64,000 nt of DNA from assembly GCA_964036665.1 (NCBI GenBank), contig OZ038533.1, forward strand, positions 5,912,413-5,976,412. The letters run 5' to 3'. Every line of letters starts with the position of its first letter. The stretch's first letter is position 1. Position numbers and translations under genes: made by a program. The notes beneath the pieces are model-generated. The model ran no database searches, was not told where the DNA came from, and worked only from the letters and a program-made list of their open reading frames with translations. Shown here piece after piece: positions 1-10,754 of this stretch. Source of the DNA: Gordius sp. MW1. Taxonomy: Eukaryota > Nematomorpha > Gordioida > Gordea > Gordiidae.

Positions 1-199
1 CATATTTAATATAATCACGATAGTATTTTCTAATTCTATTGTTACTTGATTTTATACCTTTAGTTTTAGGACTATTGGTTTTTTCCGTTTCATTTTTCGC
101 TGTATCATCATCGGAACCTTCACTAATATTTGAAGTTCCTGGTCCGCGATTATTTAGATCAAAAAAAATTTCCAATGTTTCTTTCTGCTTTTTGCTCAT
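1..199 (-). CDS. hAT transposase, N-terminal 66 codons (partial, runs off window)
   Basis: An open frame begins with ATG at 197-199 on the minus strand and stays open for 66 codons to the window edge, ending in the middle of a codon. It starts MSKKQKETLEIFF, passes through a Ser/Asp/Lys-rich linker and ends RKYYRDYIKY. In the hAT/ZBED5-like transposase family, a basic N-terminal tail followed by a motif of the form R-K-Y-x-x-x-Y-[IL]-K-[YF]-G-F introduces the BED-type zinc finger, and the last residues here fit that entry point. The frame lies about 450 bp inside a hAT-type terminal repeat (ending at 650) in the matching orientation, which is the usual distance for a transposase start. Whether the rest is intact cannot be seen. 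Family assignment is by motif plus the terminal repeat. Confidence 0.6.
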   Translation of the reverse strand, partial: MSKKQKETLEIFFDLNNRGPGTSNISEGSDDDTAKNETEKTNSPKTKGIKSSNNRIRKYYRDYIKY

Positions 200-453
200 A
201 ATATGGAATATAATAACTATTTAAAATGAACAAACAATATAAGAAATAATGCACTATTTTGCGATCCAAAGTCTGTGGTGAGAAGTTCGCTTTATTTTTA
301 AATTTCAGAAGTTAAATTTGTTGAATTGTAAAATTAAATGAAGATAATTATTTTAAAGATTAGAAAATGAATAAATTATGAAACAGCAAAAAAATCTACC
401 ATTCAAAAAATTATTTTCATTATAAATAATAAGTTTCACAACGTATTTTAATA

Positions 454-541
454 GCAGCATGGTGTGAGTGGTTATAGCGACGTCTTGTAAATGTAAACAA
501 ACATAATGCAACGAGTTCGAATCCCAAGGTGAGTATTTTTT
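454..541 (+). repeat. tRNA-Ser/Leu-like SINE or pol III promoter relic
   Basis: An A-box-like stretch at about 460-478 (TGGTGTGAGTGGTTATAGC) is followed 35-40 nt later by a near-consensus B box, GAGTTCGAATCCC, at 513-525, and then by a T run at 536-541 that would terminate pol III. The spacing and the GAGTGG element resemble a class II tRNA. The acceptor and anticodon stems do not fold cleanly, so I read this as a tRNA-derived SINE head or decayed tRNA gene. It sits in the leader of the hAT element. Confidence 0.4.
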
Positions 542-650
542 CTAAAGCTTTTCTGAATATTTTTATTTTATTCTAAAAAAATTTGGCGACCCCCCGGCAA
601 ACTTCTCGCGACCCCCTTGGGGGTCGCGACCCCTAGGTTAAGAATCACTG

Positions 651-930
651 CACTAGACGGTTACAAAAAATATATCAACTATTTATTTATATTATTTAGT
701 TGTGATAAAAGTGTTTTATGTCAAATGATTTAGTTAGCTTGTATAATTTATTGACAACATTATTAACATTTAACCAATTAGCATTTGATCTCCGAATCAC
801 ATTAAATAAAATTTAAAATATTTTCAAAAAAACAATTTGATTGAGTAACAGACAATTAATTACCTAGCAAATTAGTATTTGAAAAAGTATTCGTGACTTG
901 TTCTTGTAATAAAACGAGGGCAAATTATTG
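651..930. other. AT-rich spacer, nothing recognised
   Basis: AT-rich sequence between the hAT end and the foldback-like element. I see no coding frame or repeat. Confidence 0.5.
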
Positions 931-2460
931 TGCTCAGTATCAAATTTAATTTTTGCTCAGTAGAAAATTCAAATGCTCAGTAGAATAATCAAATGGTCAG
1001 TAAATAATTTAATGTTCAGTAATTTAATTACTTGGTCAGTATTAAATTCATTTGCTCAGTTTTTTATTCAAATCTTGCTCAGATTTTTTTTTATTAATGC
1101 CAAGTAACTAAAAACTAGTTTTAAAATACAACTCTTCAGCGAGATTCTAACCCGCAATTTTTGTTACTATGTTAATAAAAATGATTTTATTTCGTAAACT
1201 ATCCTCCTTGGCGCTAATTTTATATTTATATTTTTCATCTGTAAGTATGGCATAATCAGTTAAGTTTATTTTTGTAAACATGATGAACTTCGAAGCTACA
1301 TTTTGCAAACTCTGGAACCTTATGAATTTGACGGCGAAGAAGTTGTTGTCGATAAAAACCAGAATCTATTGTAACGTAAACGTTCCAATATCATTTGGAA
1401 AAAAGTCGCCACATGTGAAAAAGCTGAAGATGCTAAAAAATTTGCTGATAAAGACTGGGGTTGGTTATAAAAATAACACTGAGGAGGGTAAAAAATTTAA
1501 CTTATATAACAATTTTTAAGGTATAACAAAGCACAGTGCAATTGTCCAACGTTTTTTAAACAATATATTTACAAGGTTAGGTTGGCAATAAAATTTAAAT
1601 TTTGCCAAAACCTAAGGATGCCATAAGTGTACATATGGGGCAAAAGAAAGTTAGGCACACCTTCAAAGGCTGTATCAGCCTTTATTTTTCAATAATGGTA
1701 AGTTTAGATTATTTAACATTGATTATATAACAAATTTTGAAATGAATGTTGTCTTTAGCAAAATTTGTTTATTTTCCATTTTTAATCGTTAATTATTATT
1801 ATGTATCTATATTTGTAAATATTTTTGATTGTATAATAAAATTGAGGTATTTTGTATTTTTAATTTTTCCTTTAAAAAGTTGAAGATTGATAACTCTGAT
1901 TAAAATTTGCAGATACATTATAAACATGGGCATAGTAAAATTTAAGATGGGAAAGGTAAAAGCATTTAAAAATGGGAAATATAGGTTATTACTTTTCATA
2001 ATTTTTTTATTTGCCATTTATAAATTTGGAGGGACAGAAGAAACGATTTAAATTCAAGACGTTGAGTTACCTCTGATAAAATTAATAATCAGGCCTCCGA
2101 TCTAGTTTAGCCTAAAAAGATGTTTTAATTTCCTCAAATTTAATTTAACTTTATTTTTGTAATATATAAATTCTAAATAGATAATATTCAGTATTTAGAA
2201 TTTATATTATTTAACATTCAATTTTCACTAATATTATTTATTAAAATTACTGAGCTTTCATTTAAAAATACAGAATATTAAGAATTAAAATTACTGAACA
2301 TTTTTTAACTGAGTATTATTTACTAAAATTACTGAGCAATTTTTATGAAAATACTGAGCATTTTAGATTTATAACTGAGCATTTTTAGGTTTATTTACTG
2401 AGAACATTGGTAAATACCGAGCATATTTTACTGAGCATTTTTGAATTTTTTACTGAGCAT
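931..2460. mobile_element. Foldback-like element with ~20-nt periodic terminal arms
   Basis: The left arm (931-1082) contains eight copies of TGCTCAGT or one-base variants, starting at 931, 954, 974, 994, 1013, 1033, 1053 and 1076, so the period is 19-23 nt. The right arm (about 2249-2460) contains about ten copies of the reverse complement, ACTGAGCA, spaced 14-23 nt apart. The two arms form a long imperfect inverted repeat around about 1.2 kb of unique DNA. Terminal inverted repeats built of short tandem subrepeats are the hallmark of foldback elements and of some Mutator-like elements. I could not define exact ends or a target duplication. Confidence 0.55.
1280..1720 (+). pseudogene. Decayed ORF inside the foldback-like element, possibly a MULE-type zinc finger
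   Basis: The interior of the element holds broken coding-like sequence. One frame (from about 1324) reads EFDGEEVVVDKNQN, then a stop, then KADKDWGW-like text and NNTEEGKKFNLY near 1470-1500. The pattern of spaced Trp residues followed by T-x-E-G-K-K resembles the FLYWCH-like N-terminal domain of some MULE transposases. The match is short and interrupted by stops, so this is a suggestion only. Confidence 0.22.
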
Positions 2461-3244
2461 TTAAATAACATCCTAATAAAACTAATGTATTTAATATATG
2501 GCTCCCTTTGATTTGTTAATATAACTTGATGTTATTAATTTGCATACAAATACACACTTATAATTCCAACTAATTGTATTATAAAGCAATGCTCAGGGAA
2601 ATTTAAAATAGTTTTTTGATGGATTATATATGTTTGGATCTTACTTACAACTTGTCTTTCATGAATATAATAAAACTTGTATTTAATTTTTTAGATTATA
2701 CTTGTAAAACGTGATTATATTTTGGTTAAGACGGATTTTTAATCAAAACACATTTAGGTTTACCGCTTTTAGCCCAGAGTGTGTTATATTTGTGAAGGAT
2801 TTCAACCACATTTATAAATATTACATTAATCAGTGACCTTATTACAAAACTTAATAATCTTGGTAGTCCCGTCCCGTGCTGTACACATCGAATTAAATTA
2901 ATTAATCTATCTAAAAACAAATTTATATTTTTTTTAAATCAAATAGTCCGCTCTTGTATATAATATATTATTTTTAATTATTGATTTTAATTGTAATAAT
3001 TACGACATAACCAACTTTATTAACCTTGCATTGGCAAACTTAATCTTTAGAACAATCGTCAATTACTCCACGGTCTTCGGTATAATTAAAGTGTTTGGAA
3101 TTGGCGAAAAATCTTAAGCAATTATTTTGCAAAAATATATCATAGTTTAAATCCTGAAGATAATATTTGTGTCGCATATAATAGAGAGTCCAAAGTTAAT
3201 TAATGTGTATCATTGTAACATCCACATCATTGTAACATCCAGAA
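2461..3244. other. AT-rich spacer, nothing recognised
   Basis: No supported gene. A 14-bp direct duplication (CATTGTAACATCCA twice) lies at about 3211-3241, just outside the left arm of the large inverted repeat. Confidence 0.4.
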
Positions 3245-4439
3245 ATAAAATACTATTTGTTTTTTACCCTTAGTTAATTTTAGAAATATTTAGTAGTCAA
3301 ACTTAAAATTATATACTCATATTGCACTAGTTTTCATATCTAAAATGTCTAAAAATGTATATATATATTTATTATTTCTTACTTTTATTTTTTTTATGGT
3401 GGAAGGGTTCAAACCTATAAAAAAAACTTTTATTTTACCCAAAATGGTTCATTATAAGTTAAAATATAAGTTCTTGAGATGATTATTTTAAAATCTTGAA
3501 ATACTAGATTTAGCGTCAAACTTTTGAAGTGCATCATATTTTATCTTTTGGATAAGCAAATAGATTAAATAACAATTAAAATAGAATAATTGAATGACAC
3601 AATCTTCAAAAGAAAAATAATCAAGGGGGAATTGGTTATTTTAAAAAAATTTAATTTTTAAAAGAATATGCAGAGTTGTTCTTTGGTTTCAAACTAAAGA
3701 TCAAATTGAAAAATCTTACCAACACATAATAAAGAGTTTAATCAATCGAATACAGTTGGTATAAACAAAATCAAACTTCTTAACTTAATTGAAAGTTCAA
3801 TGAAATAGTTTAAATTAAATTTTATAATTAATTTAAACATCGCTCTTAAATGCGGAATTTTGGTATAAATATAGACTTATATTGAGACTGGGGAAAAGCT
3901 GATTTTTTTTAGTAAGGTTATAGTCCGCCATGTTAGAGACAATAATCAACAAACACAATTTATTTTGTTCGAAATATTCAATTTCAAAAATTTATATCAA
4001 GCTAATAATACCTAACAAAAGCCTTGAACAAAGAGAAACCTTATATGCAATTTCGCGTAAAAATATTAATTAACGTCTGTGTGCAGCTAACGTTTTGGAC
4101 TCGACATTAATAACAAAATGTGTAGATCTAACGAAAGTAATCTTATCAGAGATTTGCACGGGTAAAAATAAAAAATATAACGGGCCAGGCTAGGGCGGGT
4201 CAAATTGTTTATTAACGGGCTCGAAGGCTAAAAAAGTTTCATAACGGGCTCGAAAGGGCCTAAAATTCGGTAAACGGTCCTGGCATTTATATTGAATTTA
4301 AAGCGAATTCAAAGGCTTTTAAATATTTATTTAATTTATTTTTAATATTGCCTCTTAATATTTAAAACATAAAATAATTCGAATGACAAAATAGAAAGAT
4401 GGCTTAACTCCGTATTTAAAAATAAAATGGTGTTTATAA

Positions 4440-5167
4440 TAGAGACCTGCACGGCCCGGCCCGGCCCGCGGGCCGGGGATGGGCGGGCTTTGGACTTTAA
4501 AAAAAACGGGCCGGGCTTGGGCGGGCCGACATATCAAACGGGTCGGGCCTAGATTTGGCAAGGCCCGTTAAAAGCTCGTTGCAAAATAGTTAATTTTTTA
4601 TTTGTGTAGTAATAAATACTTTAAAATAATTACAACTTAAACAAAGACAAACGTCTTATAAATGAACTCCACCAATATCTTGGGGAATGTGTGAAGGCTT
4701 CGATCTTATAAAATGGTGGAAAGGCAAAGAAGCTAAGTAAATAAGGTAAAATCAATATAACCTTTAATTAGGTACCCAAAATTATCTCATTTGGCATTTT
4801 TGGTTTTAAGTATCCCGGCTACAAGTGCCACTAGTGAACGAAATTTCTCATAGGCTGGTCGCTTATTAGAAGAGAGAAACCGGATTAAGACCGGAAATAA
4901 TTAACGATTTATTGTTTTTACATTGATGTTTTTAACATATATTACTGAATATTGAATTAACTTTTTAATAAAAAAATAACAATCGTTTAAAAATTTGCAA
5001 AAAAAAATTTCTACGGGCCCGGGCCGGGCCTGGGTTTTGCAAAAATTGTTTAGGGCCGGGCCCGGGCCAAATTTTTCTTTTTTCAGCGGGCCAGGGCCGA
5101 GCCCGGGCCTAGAAATTTTTGAAGCGGGCTTGCCGACCAAGCAAAATAGGCCCGTTGCAGGTCTCTT
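4440..5167 (+). mobile_element. Non-autonomous hAT element, copy 1 of the TAGAGACCTGCA family
   Basis: The terminal repeats read TAGAGACCTGCACGG at the left and, inverted, GCAACGGGCC...GCAGGTCTCT at the right. Subterminal sequence is dominated by GGGCCGGGC blocks. At about 4812-4890 the plus strand still encodes the hAT C-terminal dimerisation signature, reading [14 protein letters not shown] and then AGRLLEERNRIK, with a TAG in place of the usual aromatic residue. It is therefore an internally deleted relic of an autonomous hAT. It is closely related to 57687-58522. No clear target duplication is left here. Confidence 0.75.
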
Positions 5168-5269
5168 ATTACTATCATGGCCCTTTAGGAACATCTTACT
5201 TGTCATGTTTATTATGCATTTCGTGCTATATCAATTTTTAAAATTTGCTCATAATTTGTTTTATTTTAT

Positions 5270-5872
5270 ACTAGCTGACCCGGCAAACGTTGTTTTGCTA
5301 AAAATACAATTTTCTTTAATATAATAAAATTCGAGAAAACTTCAGCCTTGTATGTATGACGTCATTATTGTATATGATGCTACAAATAAAACTGGCCGGG
5401 AAATGTCCGATATTTTTAAAACTAAAAGGAATTTTAGGATTTTTCAAAAAGTTATTTTACCCCTGGCCGCCTTGGGCATCTATGGCTGAATTTTGGCGCG
5501 AATCGGGCCTGTAGTTTCAGAGTTTAGCCCTTTTTTAAACCGTAATGTCCGATATTTTTAAAACTAAAAGGAATTTTAGGATTCTGAAAAGGTTATTTTA
5601 CCCCTGGCCGCCCTGGGCGCCTATGGCTAAATTTTCGCGCGAATCGGGCCGGTAGTTTCTGAGTTTAGCCCTTTTTTAAAACGTAAGGTCTGATATTTTT
5701 AAAACTAAAAGGAATTTTAGGATTCTGAAAAAGCTATTTCACCCCTGGCCGCCCTGGGCATCTATGGCTAAATTTTCGCGCGAATCGGGCCGGTAGTTTC
5801 AGAATTTAGCCCTTATCCACATACATACACACATACATACACACATACACTTTACTTTATATATATAGATTA
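5270..5872 (+). repeat. Interspersed repeat with ~140-bp minisatellite and ACAT-rich tail, copy 1
   Basis: Begins ACTAGCTGACCCGGCAAACG, contains three tandem units of about 140 bp starting at 5402, 5544 and 5685 (each including GATATTTTTAAAACTAAAAG and CGCGCGAATCGGGCC-like blocks), and ends in an ACATACATACAC-type microsatellite followed by TATATATAGAT. A second copy lies in reverse at 33784-35060. The head-body-microsatellite layout suggests a non-autonomous element that grows its tail, but I do not assign a class. Confidence 0.65.
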
Positions 5873-6310
5873 TATGACTACACTGTATAGAATGCTAACT
5901 AATTAAATTTAGTATCTTAGGGGTTTAATACATCTTAATAGACTTTTGCAAATTTTCAAAAATTAACAACATACTTTGAAATGTCTGTGTGCGCAACTAT
6001 GGATATCTGGATGTCTAATTACATTACACAAAGATTATTAACGTTTAGCATTCATTAAAATTAGTAAATAATAACCCTAAAAAAGGCTTTTTAAAAACCC
6101 CAGTTTTATATAAAAATCAAAATATAATATTAAAAATGTGATGTTGAAAAAATCACAACACCCAGAGTTATTAATTAAGAAATTATCTTAAAATTTTTGT
6201 TATAAATCACGTGTGGATTTTAGTTAAACCCTTAAAATATCTACCTATTCGATTGCTCGGAAATCCTGTAATATCTGTGAAATGGCAATAAATGCTGCAT
6301 AGATTTTAGG
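5873..6310. other. AT-rich sequence inside the hAT element, nothing recognised
   Basis: No coding frame or repeat seen between the interspersed repeat and the right end of the surrounding hAT element. Confidence 0.35.
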
Positions 6311-6999
6311 TTTATTAATGAGACGGGCCTAACGGGCCAGTTTTGGTAGGCGGCCGGACCTGATGTGCATGAAAATAATTACGGAGGCCCGGTGGGCCTA
6401 AAATGCACTAAGGACGGGCTCGGGCAGGCCGGAAAGTTTTCATAACGTACGGGCAAGCCGACCTCATTAAAACGCAGATCTCTAAATCTTAGGACTAATA
6501 AGACAACAAATTGTATCACATTAGTAGACAAATATTTTATATTTTCGTAGTGATTCAGAATTAGTGGTTCAGACACCCACCTCTTGCCCCCCCCCCCACT
6601 TAAATTCTTGCAAGGCCCAAGGGATTGTCTATTTTTGCATATATTTGTTTTTTAAAGCTTATTTTATATTGTTAAAAGTTGAAGTGAGTCTTACGAACTA
6701 ACATGAATTTGACAATGAATGTTGTAAATCCAACAATTAATTTAACAGCGATTTTTGCATCATTGAATGACAACTTTTACAAAATTTTTATATGATATAT
6801 AAATTAAACCAATTGTTATGCAAAATTATTTTTTTAACCCTTTTTTTTATGAAAGACAAAAATGTTGAGTGACCTTTTATTCCTATACATCGCGGTATAG
6901 ATAAAAATTTCTGCGAATATTTGGTAGGTCTGAGAATAGGTTTTAAACTTTATTCCAAATCTCTAATTAGATTTAGATAAGACAAAAAATCGTCATTTA

Positions 7000-7672
7000 A
7001 CATTCAACGTACGGCTGATGAGATCAACGCTTGCTTAACATCATCGTCATTGTGGCGTAATGTTGAAAAGTTAGAACTGAAATAAAACATGCGCGTTCAT
7101 ATGCTTAAAGATCCATCCGCTGAAACATTCTCAAAACAACTGTTAGATATTGATGATGGAAAAGTTGCTTTGTATGAAAATACTGGATGCATAAAATTAC
7201 CGTTGGATTTTTGCACAATCGTCGACTCGCAAAATGCTCTCATCGCCCACATATTTCCAGATCTATATACACAGTACAAATCTCTTGCCTTGATGTCCGA
7301 AAGAGCAATATTGTCAGCAAAGAATGCAGATGTCAATAATTTAAATTCCAAGATAGAACAGTTGTAGCCAGGTGACTTGGTGTCATACAAATCTGTCGAT
7401 ATAATTTGCGATGCTAACGAAGCTGTAAATTATCCAATCGAGTTTTTAAATTCATTGGATTTGTCAGGCATGCCACCGCACCTTTTACAATTGAAGGTTG
7501 GATCTCCAGTAATTTTGCTTCGTAATTTAAACCCACCACGGCTGTGGAATGGCACACGATTCATCCTTAAAAAATGTATGAAAAATGTTCTCGAAGTCAC
7601 CATTTTGAATGGCAAGTTCCGAGGTAAAAATGTATTACTGCCACAAATCCCTATGATTCCCACAAATGTGCC
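7000..7672 (+). pseudogene. Helitron PIF1-like helicase, fragment 1
   Basis: Conceptual translation from about 7012 runs through ADEINACL, SSSLWRNVEKLELK and MRVHML, then on past 7377 to PPHLLQLKVGSPVILLRNLN and WNGTRFI. These are typical of the C-terminal helicase half of Helitron replicases. One stop replaces the residue before N-M-R-V (7086-7088), and another (7365-7367) breaks the frame before PGDLVSYKS. The fragment stops at 7672, where a hAT element is inserted, and resumes at 9136. The upstream replication initiator and the helicase Walker motifs are not seen in front of it, so this is a 5'-truncated, inactive copy. Confidence 0.8.
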
Positions 7673-9127
7673 TTCGCCTCTGGGAAATATTCGAGAATCG
7701 ATTCAAGATTCGATTCGAATTCGATTCGAAATTTCGAATCGAATCCGAATTCGAATCTATATGTGTAAGTTTTGAATCGAATGTTTAGGCTGATAGGATT
7801 CGAAAATCCGAATCGAATCCTTGAAAATTCTAATTATATTTTTTTTAAGTTTAATTTAAATAGACGAGATTTAAATATTTATCTATTTTTATCTTACCGC
7901 ATTTTAGTTGTTTTTCCTGCTACAAATTGAAAAAGTTTAATTATAATTTTTCAAACTTACATAAGTTATGGAGAACGAGGATCACAATTTAAATAAATTA
8001 TGGACCGTGAAAAAAATTGCAAGATAGCACAAAAATATTTTACGATTAAAGGCTATATGTTAAAAATTTGACCCACCAATTTATAACATAAAGGCAAAAC
8101 TTGACATGATAGTCAGGTGGAACAGCACCTATATAATGATAGAAAAGGCTATTATAGTGAGGCAGGCATTGGATTTGGTCTTTCCTCTTAGGAGGAAAGA
8201 CCACTGAATGGGAACAAATTGAAAAGGTTAAATTGATACTTTTTCCCTTTTACAGTGCAACTAATTTAAAATCCGGGGGGGCAAATCCCACAATTAACTT
8301 GGTATTACCGGTATATTATCAACCAGGCACAGAAGATCATGGTGTCAAAATGGCCAAACAGAAAATTGAAGATATATGGCATTCAATAAAAAGATAGCCT
8401 TATTAGCGAGTGTCGTCGATTTAAGGCTCAAAATTTGAGTGTTTATCACCACTGGGGTGATTCATCAGTACATGGCATATCCTGTAGAGAAATTAAAGAT
8501 GACTGAAAAACTGCTATATGAAGTAAGCCCGATTTGAATCAACTAGCGAGGTATCAACACTGGATCGTTTATTAAGAGCAACATGAACGCGAAGTCATCA
8601 TTCGAGACATTTTTGCACAAACCACATGTGGCCTCCAATGTTGAGCCTTTACTATGGTGAAATCGAATCAACGTCGTTTTCCAGCGACCTAAAAATTGGC
8701 AAAATATCTTCTCTCTATACCTGGATCATTTACCCCGTGCAAAAGAATATTTTTGACCGGAAGCAATTTCGTTTAAAGAACTAGGTTAGGAAGATGATTT
8801 GCCTTAAAAGTTGGCTAAAAACGGTTCTTGATTGTCTTAAACATATCATAGTTTTTGTTCGCCTTTAATATTTATATTTTTAATGTGTGTATTTTTTAAA
8901 TATCTTTCAAATAAATCTTTCAAATGTATATGCTAATTAAAATTCATAGTAGCCTTTTTAATGTGTTTTTTAATAATTAAAAACACTTAATAAATATTCG
9001 AATTTTTTTCGAATCGAATTCGAATCTTCATTTTAATATTCGTCGAATCTCGAATCGAATATTTTTTTTGAAAAAATTCGAATCCGAATCGAATATTATT
9101 CGATTCGATTCGAAATCCAGAGGCGTA
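7673..9127 (+). mobile_element. hAT transposon relic inserted in the Helitron helicase
   Basis: The ends are TTCGCCTCTGG at the left and CCAGAGGCGTA at the right. The host helicase carries AATGTGCC at 7665-7672 and GATGTGCC at 9128-9135, an 8-bp target duplication with one mismatch, as expected for hAT. Just inside both ends are AT-rich palindromic runs of ATTCGAATCGAAT. The interior (about 8100-8790) keeps broken transposase text on the plus strand: MIEKAIIVRQALDLVF, WEQIEKVKLILFPFY, KIEDIWHSIK, ALLASVVDLRLK and IPGSFTPCKRIF, which follow in order the RNase-H-like core and C-terminal dimerisation region of hAT transposases. Stops and frameshifts throughout make it dead. Confidence 0.75.
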
Positions 9128-9135
9128 GATGTGCC

Positions 9136-9361
9136 GATTGAATTTAAGCGTATTCAATTTCCAATTAAATTTGGCATTCGCAATGACAACTAATACAAAC
9201 GATGTCGATTTGTGACTTAGATTTGGGCACATCATGCTTTTCCCACGGACAGCTATACGTGGCATGTTCTCGCGTGGGTAAACCATCCCGTTTATTGGCT
9301 AAAGAATTCTATACTCCATCGCACTTAGAGATTGATGATGAAAAAGGAGACCTCCTAACAG
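9136..9361 (+). pseudogene. Helitron PIF1-like helicase, fragment 2
   Basis: Continues fragment 1 after the hAT insertion: VPIEFKRIQFPIK, a frameshift, then GTSCFSHGQLYVACSRVGKP (9226-9285). The last block is the strongly conserved helicase motif VI region of Helitron proteins, containing the Arg finger. The coding text beyond 9300 leaves the helicase pattern. An intron-like boundary (ACAG/GTACTT, with an acceptor ATTACAG ending at 9427) lies at its 3' end and may join it to the next fragment. Confidence 0.75.
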
Positions 9362-9427
9362 GTACTTTATTCATTATTAAAAACACGATTACTAATTTTC
9401 AATTAATTGGAATACACATTATTACAG

Positions 9428-9720
9428 GAGCCGAAACAAACAAGAAGGTTAGCTCGAAGGATTTTTAGGCATATCGTTTAATGATTAGAAGCGGTCAAGA
9501 CAAAGTCATACTATGATGTCGTGAGCTTTGCGAACAATTCAGTAGACATTATGTGAAGATAGAGAGCGAACGCCTACGATACTTAAGATATAACCAACAG
9601 AAACTGCGTGCGGAAGAATACATTCACTTACGAGATGCTATTGCGAACAACGTCGACACAGCCTAAATTAATAACTCTATTATTCTACCATCATCGTACT
9701 ATAAAAGCTGTACTCAAAAA
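9428..9720 (+). pseudogene. Helitron replication-initiator (Rep) region fragment, out of order
   Basis: The text NKKVSSKDF, stop, AYRLMIRSGQDKVIL, then KIESERLRYLRYNQQKLRAE and EEYIHLRDAI, and further SIILPSS, matches the segment that normally lies upstream of the helicase in Helitron proteins. Here it comes after the helicase motif VI region, so the protein order is reversed. Either two partial Helitron copies lie side by side or the element was rearranged. Stops at about 9468, 9513 and 9663 show that it is not functional. Confidence 0.7.
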
Positions 9721-10754
9721 ATGTTTCTACATTGTTATTCAGCTAATTAAGAAAAAAGTCCAAGTAACGCTTTAAAAACAAATAATAAATAAGCGATACC
9801 GAATTTTAAGATATTTTTTTCATGTAAGATCATCATTCGATGTATATATAGGTATCAAAAATTATAAAGTATAAAAGATGAAATTAATTAATGATGATTT
9901 GCTTCCCCCTTCCCTTTTTCCACTCTTTCTCAACCGAGGGGGGGCCACCCTCTTTCATATGCAGGGTACGACCATGCTATATGGTATTTGATTTTTATAT
10001 ATTAGATTATTTACATTGTGGCATTTTACAGTATACATCTATGACGGAATTTGTTGCATTTTACAGTATCCACGTTTACATTTGAAACATTAACGTGTAG
10101 AAAATCTACGTAACGCAAAAGTGTTACGTTGCTGCCATCTAGCGGATGTCACATATTCAAACAGGTTGTTAATACTTTTAGGGCTACGGCGCCGCAACTA
10201 AAATCCTCAAAGGGCTTTTGCATTTAACTTTACATTGTATATATAGGGGGAAAACATTATAATTTTTAAAGCTTCATAAGGAAATAAAGAGTATATATTT
10301 CTTCAACACCTAACATTTATACCAATTTGTTAGTATAATAAAGAAACGTTTTTAAGAGAATTTGTTAACTCGGTTTCAACGCAAATCGTACAAATGTTTC
10401 GCCTTTTACTAAACATTTCCGTGCGGAGGAACAAATGAGAATTTAAAGCTTATTTTTCAAACCCTTTTTAGGGATAATATTTTAAATAAATAAGAAGGTT
10501 CTAACCAGATTATTGCTCTTTAGAGAATGTAATGCCATTACTCTCAAAAGTATGAGGATTAAAATCAATAAAACATGCCCGAGTGTGATTTTAGCCCTTT
10601 ACACGTCCATAAAGAATGGCTAAAATTTTTAACAAATTGCTACATTATATGCATCTCACAACCCAAAATTAACCAAATCTAATATGGTAAAGTCTAAATA
10701 GTTTTTCTACCAGTTCCTAATTAATTTAAAACACTTATTTAATTTTAGTATAGG
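9721..10754. other. AT-rich sequence in the palindrome loop, no gene recognised
   Basis: Part of the loop between the inverted-repeat arms. A short palindrome (GTAACGCAAAAGTGTTAC) lies at about 10110-10128. No coding frame is supported. Confidence 0.35.

Larger units (their letters stand above)
1..650 (-). mobile_element. hAT transposon, 5' end (minus orientation)
   Basis: Read on the minus strand from 650, the end begins CAGTGATTCTTAACC and continues into GGGGTCGCGACCCCC, the familiar start of many animal hAT elements. A self-complementary GGGGTCGCGACCCC block lies at about 619-633. The transposase start at 199 points away from this end, so the element extends left out of the window. The 8 bp next to the end (651-658) would be the target duplication, but the partner is outside the window. 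Confidence 0.6.
4147..6484 (+). mobile_element. hAT element (GGCC-rich family) in the left arm, with nested insertions
   Basis: The left end (AGAGATTTGCACGGG at 4148) and right end (GCAGATCTCT, to 6483) are inverted relative to each other and rich in CGGGC/GGGCC blocks. The flanks carry AATCTTA on both sides (about 4138 and 6485), consistent with an 8-bp hAT target duplication. Nested inside are a second member of the family (4440-5167) and an interspersed repeat (5270-5872). The right arm of the inverted repeat has a deleted version of this element in the same place. Confidence 0.5.
3245..6905 (+). repeat. Left arm of a large inverted repeat (interrupted)
   Basis: The segments 3245-4280 and about 6465-6905 match, in reverse complement and in order, the contiguous stretch 12358-13905. 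Easily checked anchors are GAATATGCAGAGTTGTTCTT near 3664 against its complement near 13490, CAAAGAGAAACCTTATATGC near 4029 against its complement near 13130, and CGCGGTATAG near 6890 against CTATACCGCAA near 12366. The gap between the two segments is filled by an expanded hAT element and later insertions. The arms differ by many substitutions and small indels, so the duplication is old. Confidence 0.7.

Noticed and set aside
931-1082. Regularly spaced TGCTCAGT motifs considered as a CRISPR-like array
   Set aside because: The repeat is only 8 bp, spacers are about 12 nt and AT-rich, an inverted counterpart exists, and the locus is eukaryotic.
4355-5324. GGCC-rich frames rich in Gly/Pro/Arg on both strands
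   Set aside because: They are translations of GGGCCGGGC blocks at hAT element ends, not genes.
7097-7390. Minus-strand frame opposite the Helitron helicase
   Set aside because: Antisense shadow of the helicase text; the plus strand carries the recognisable motifs.
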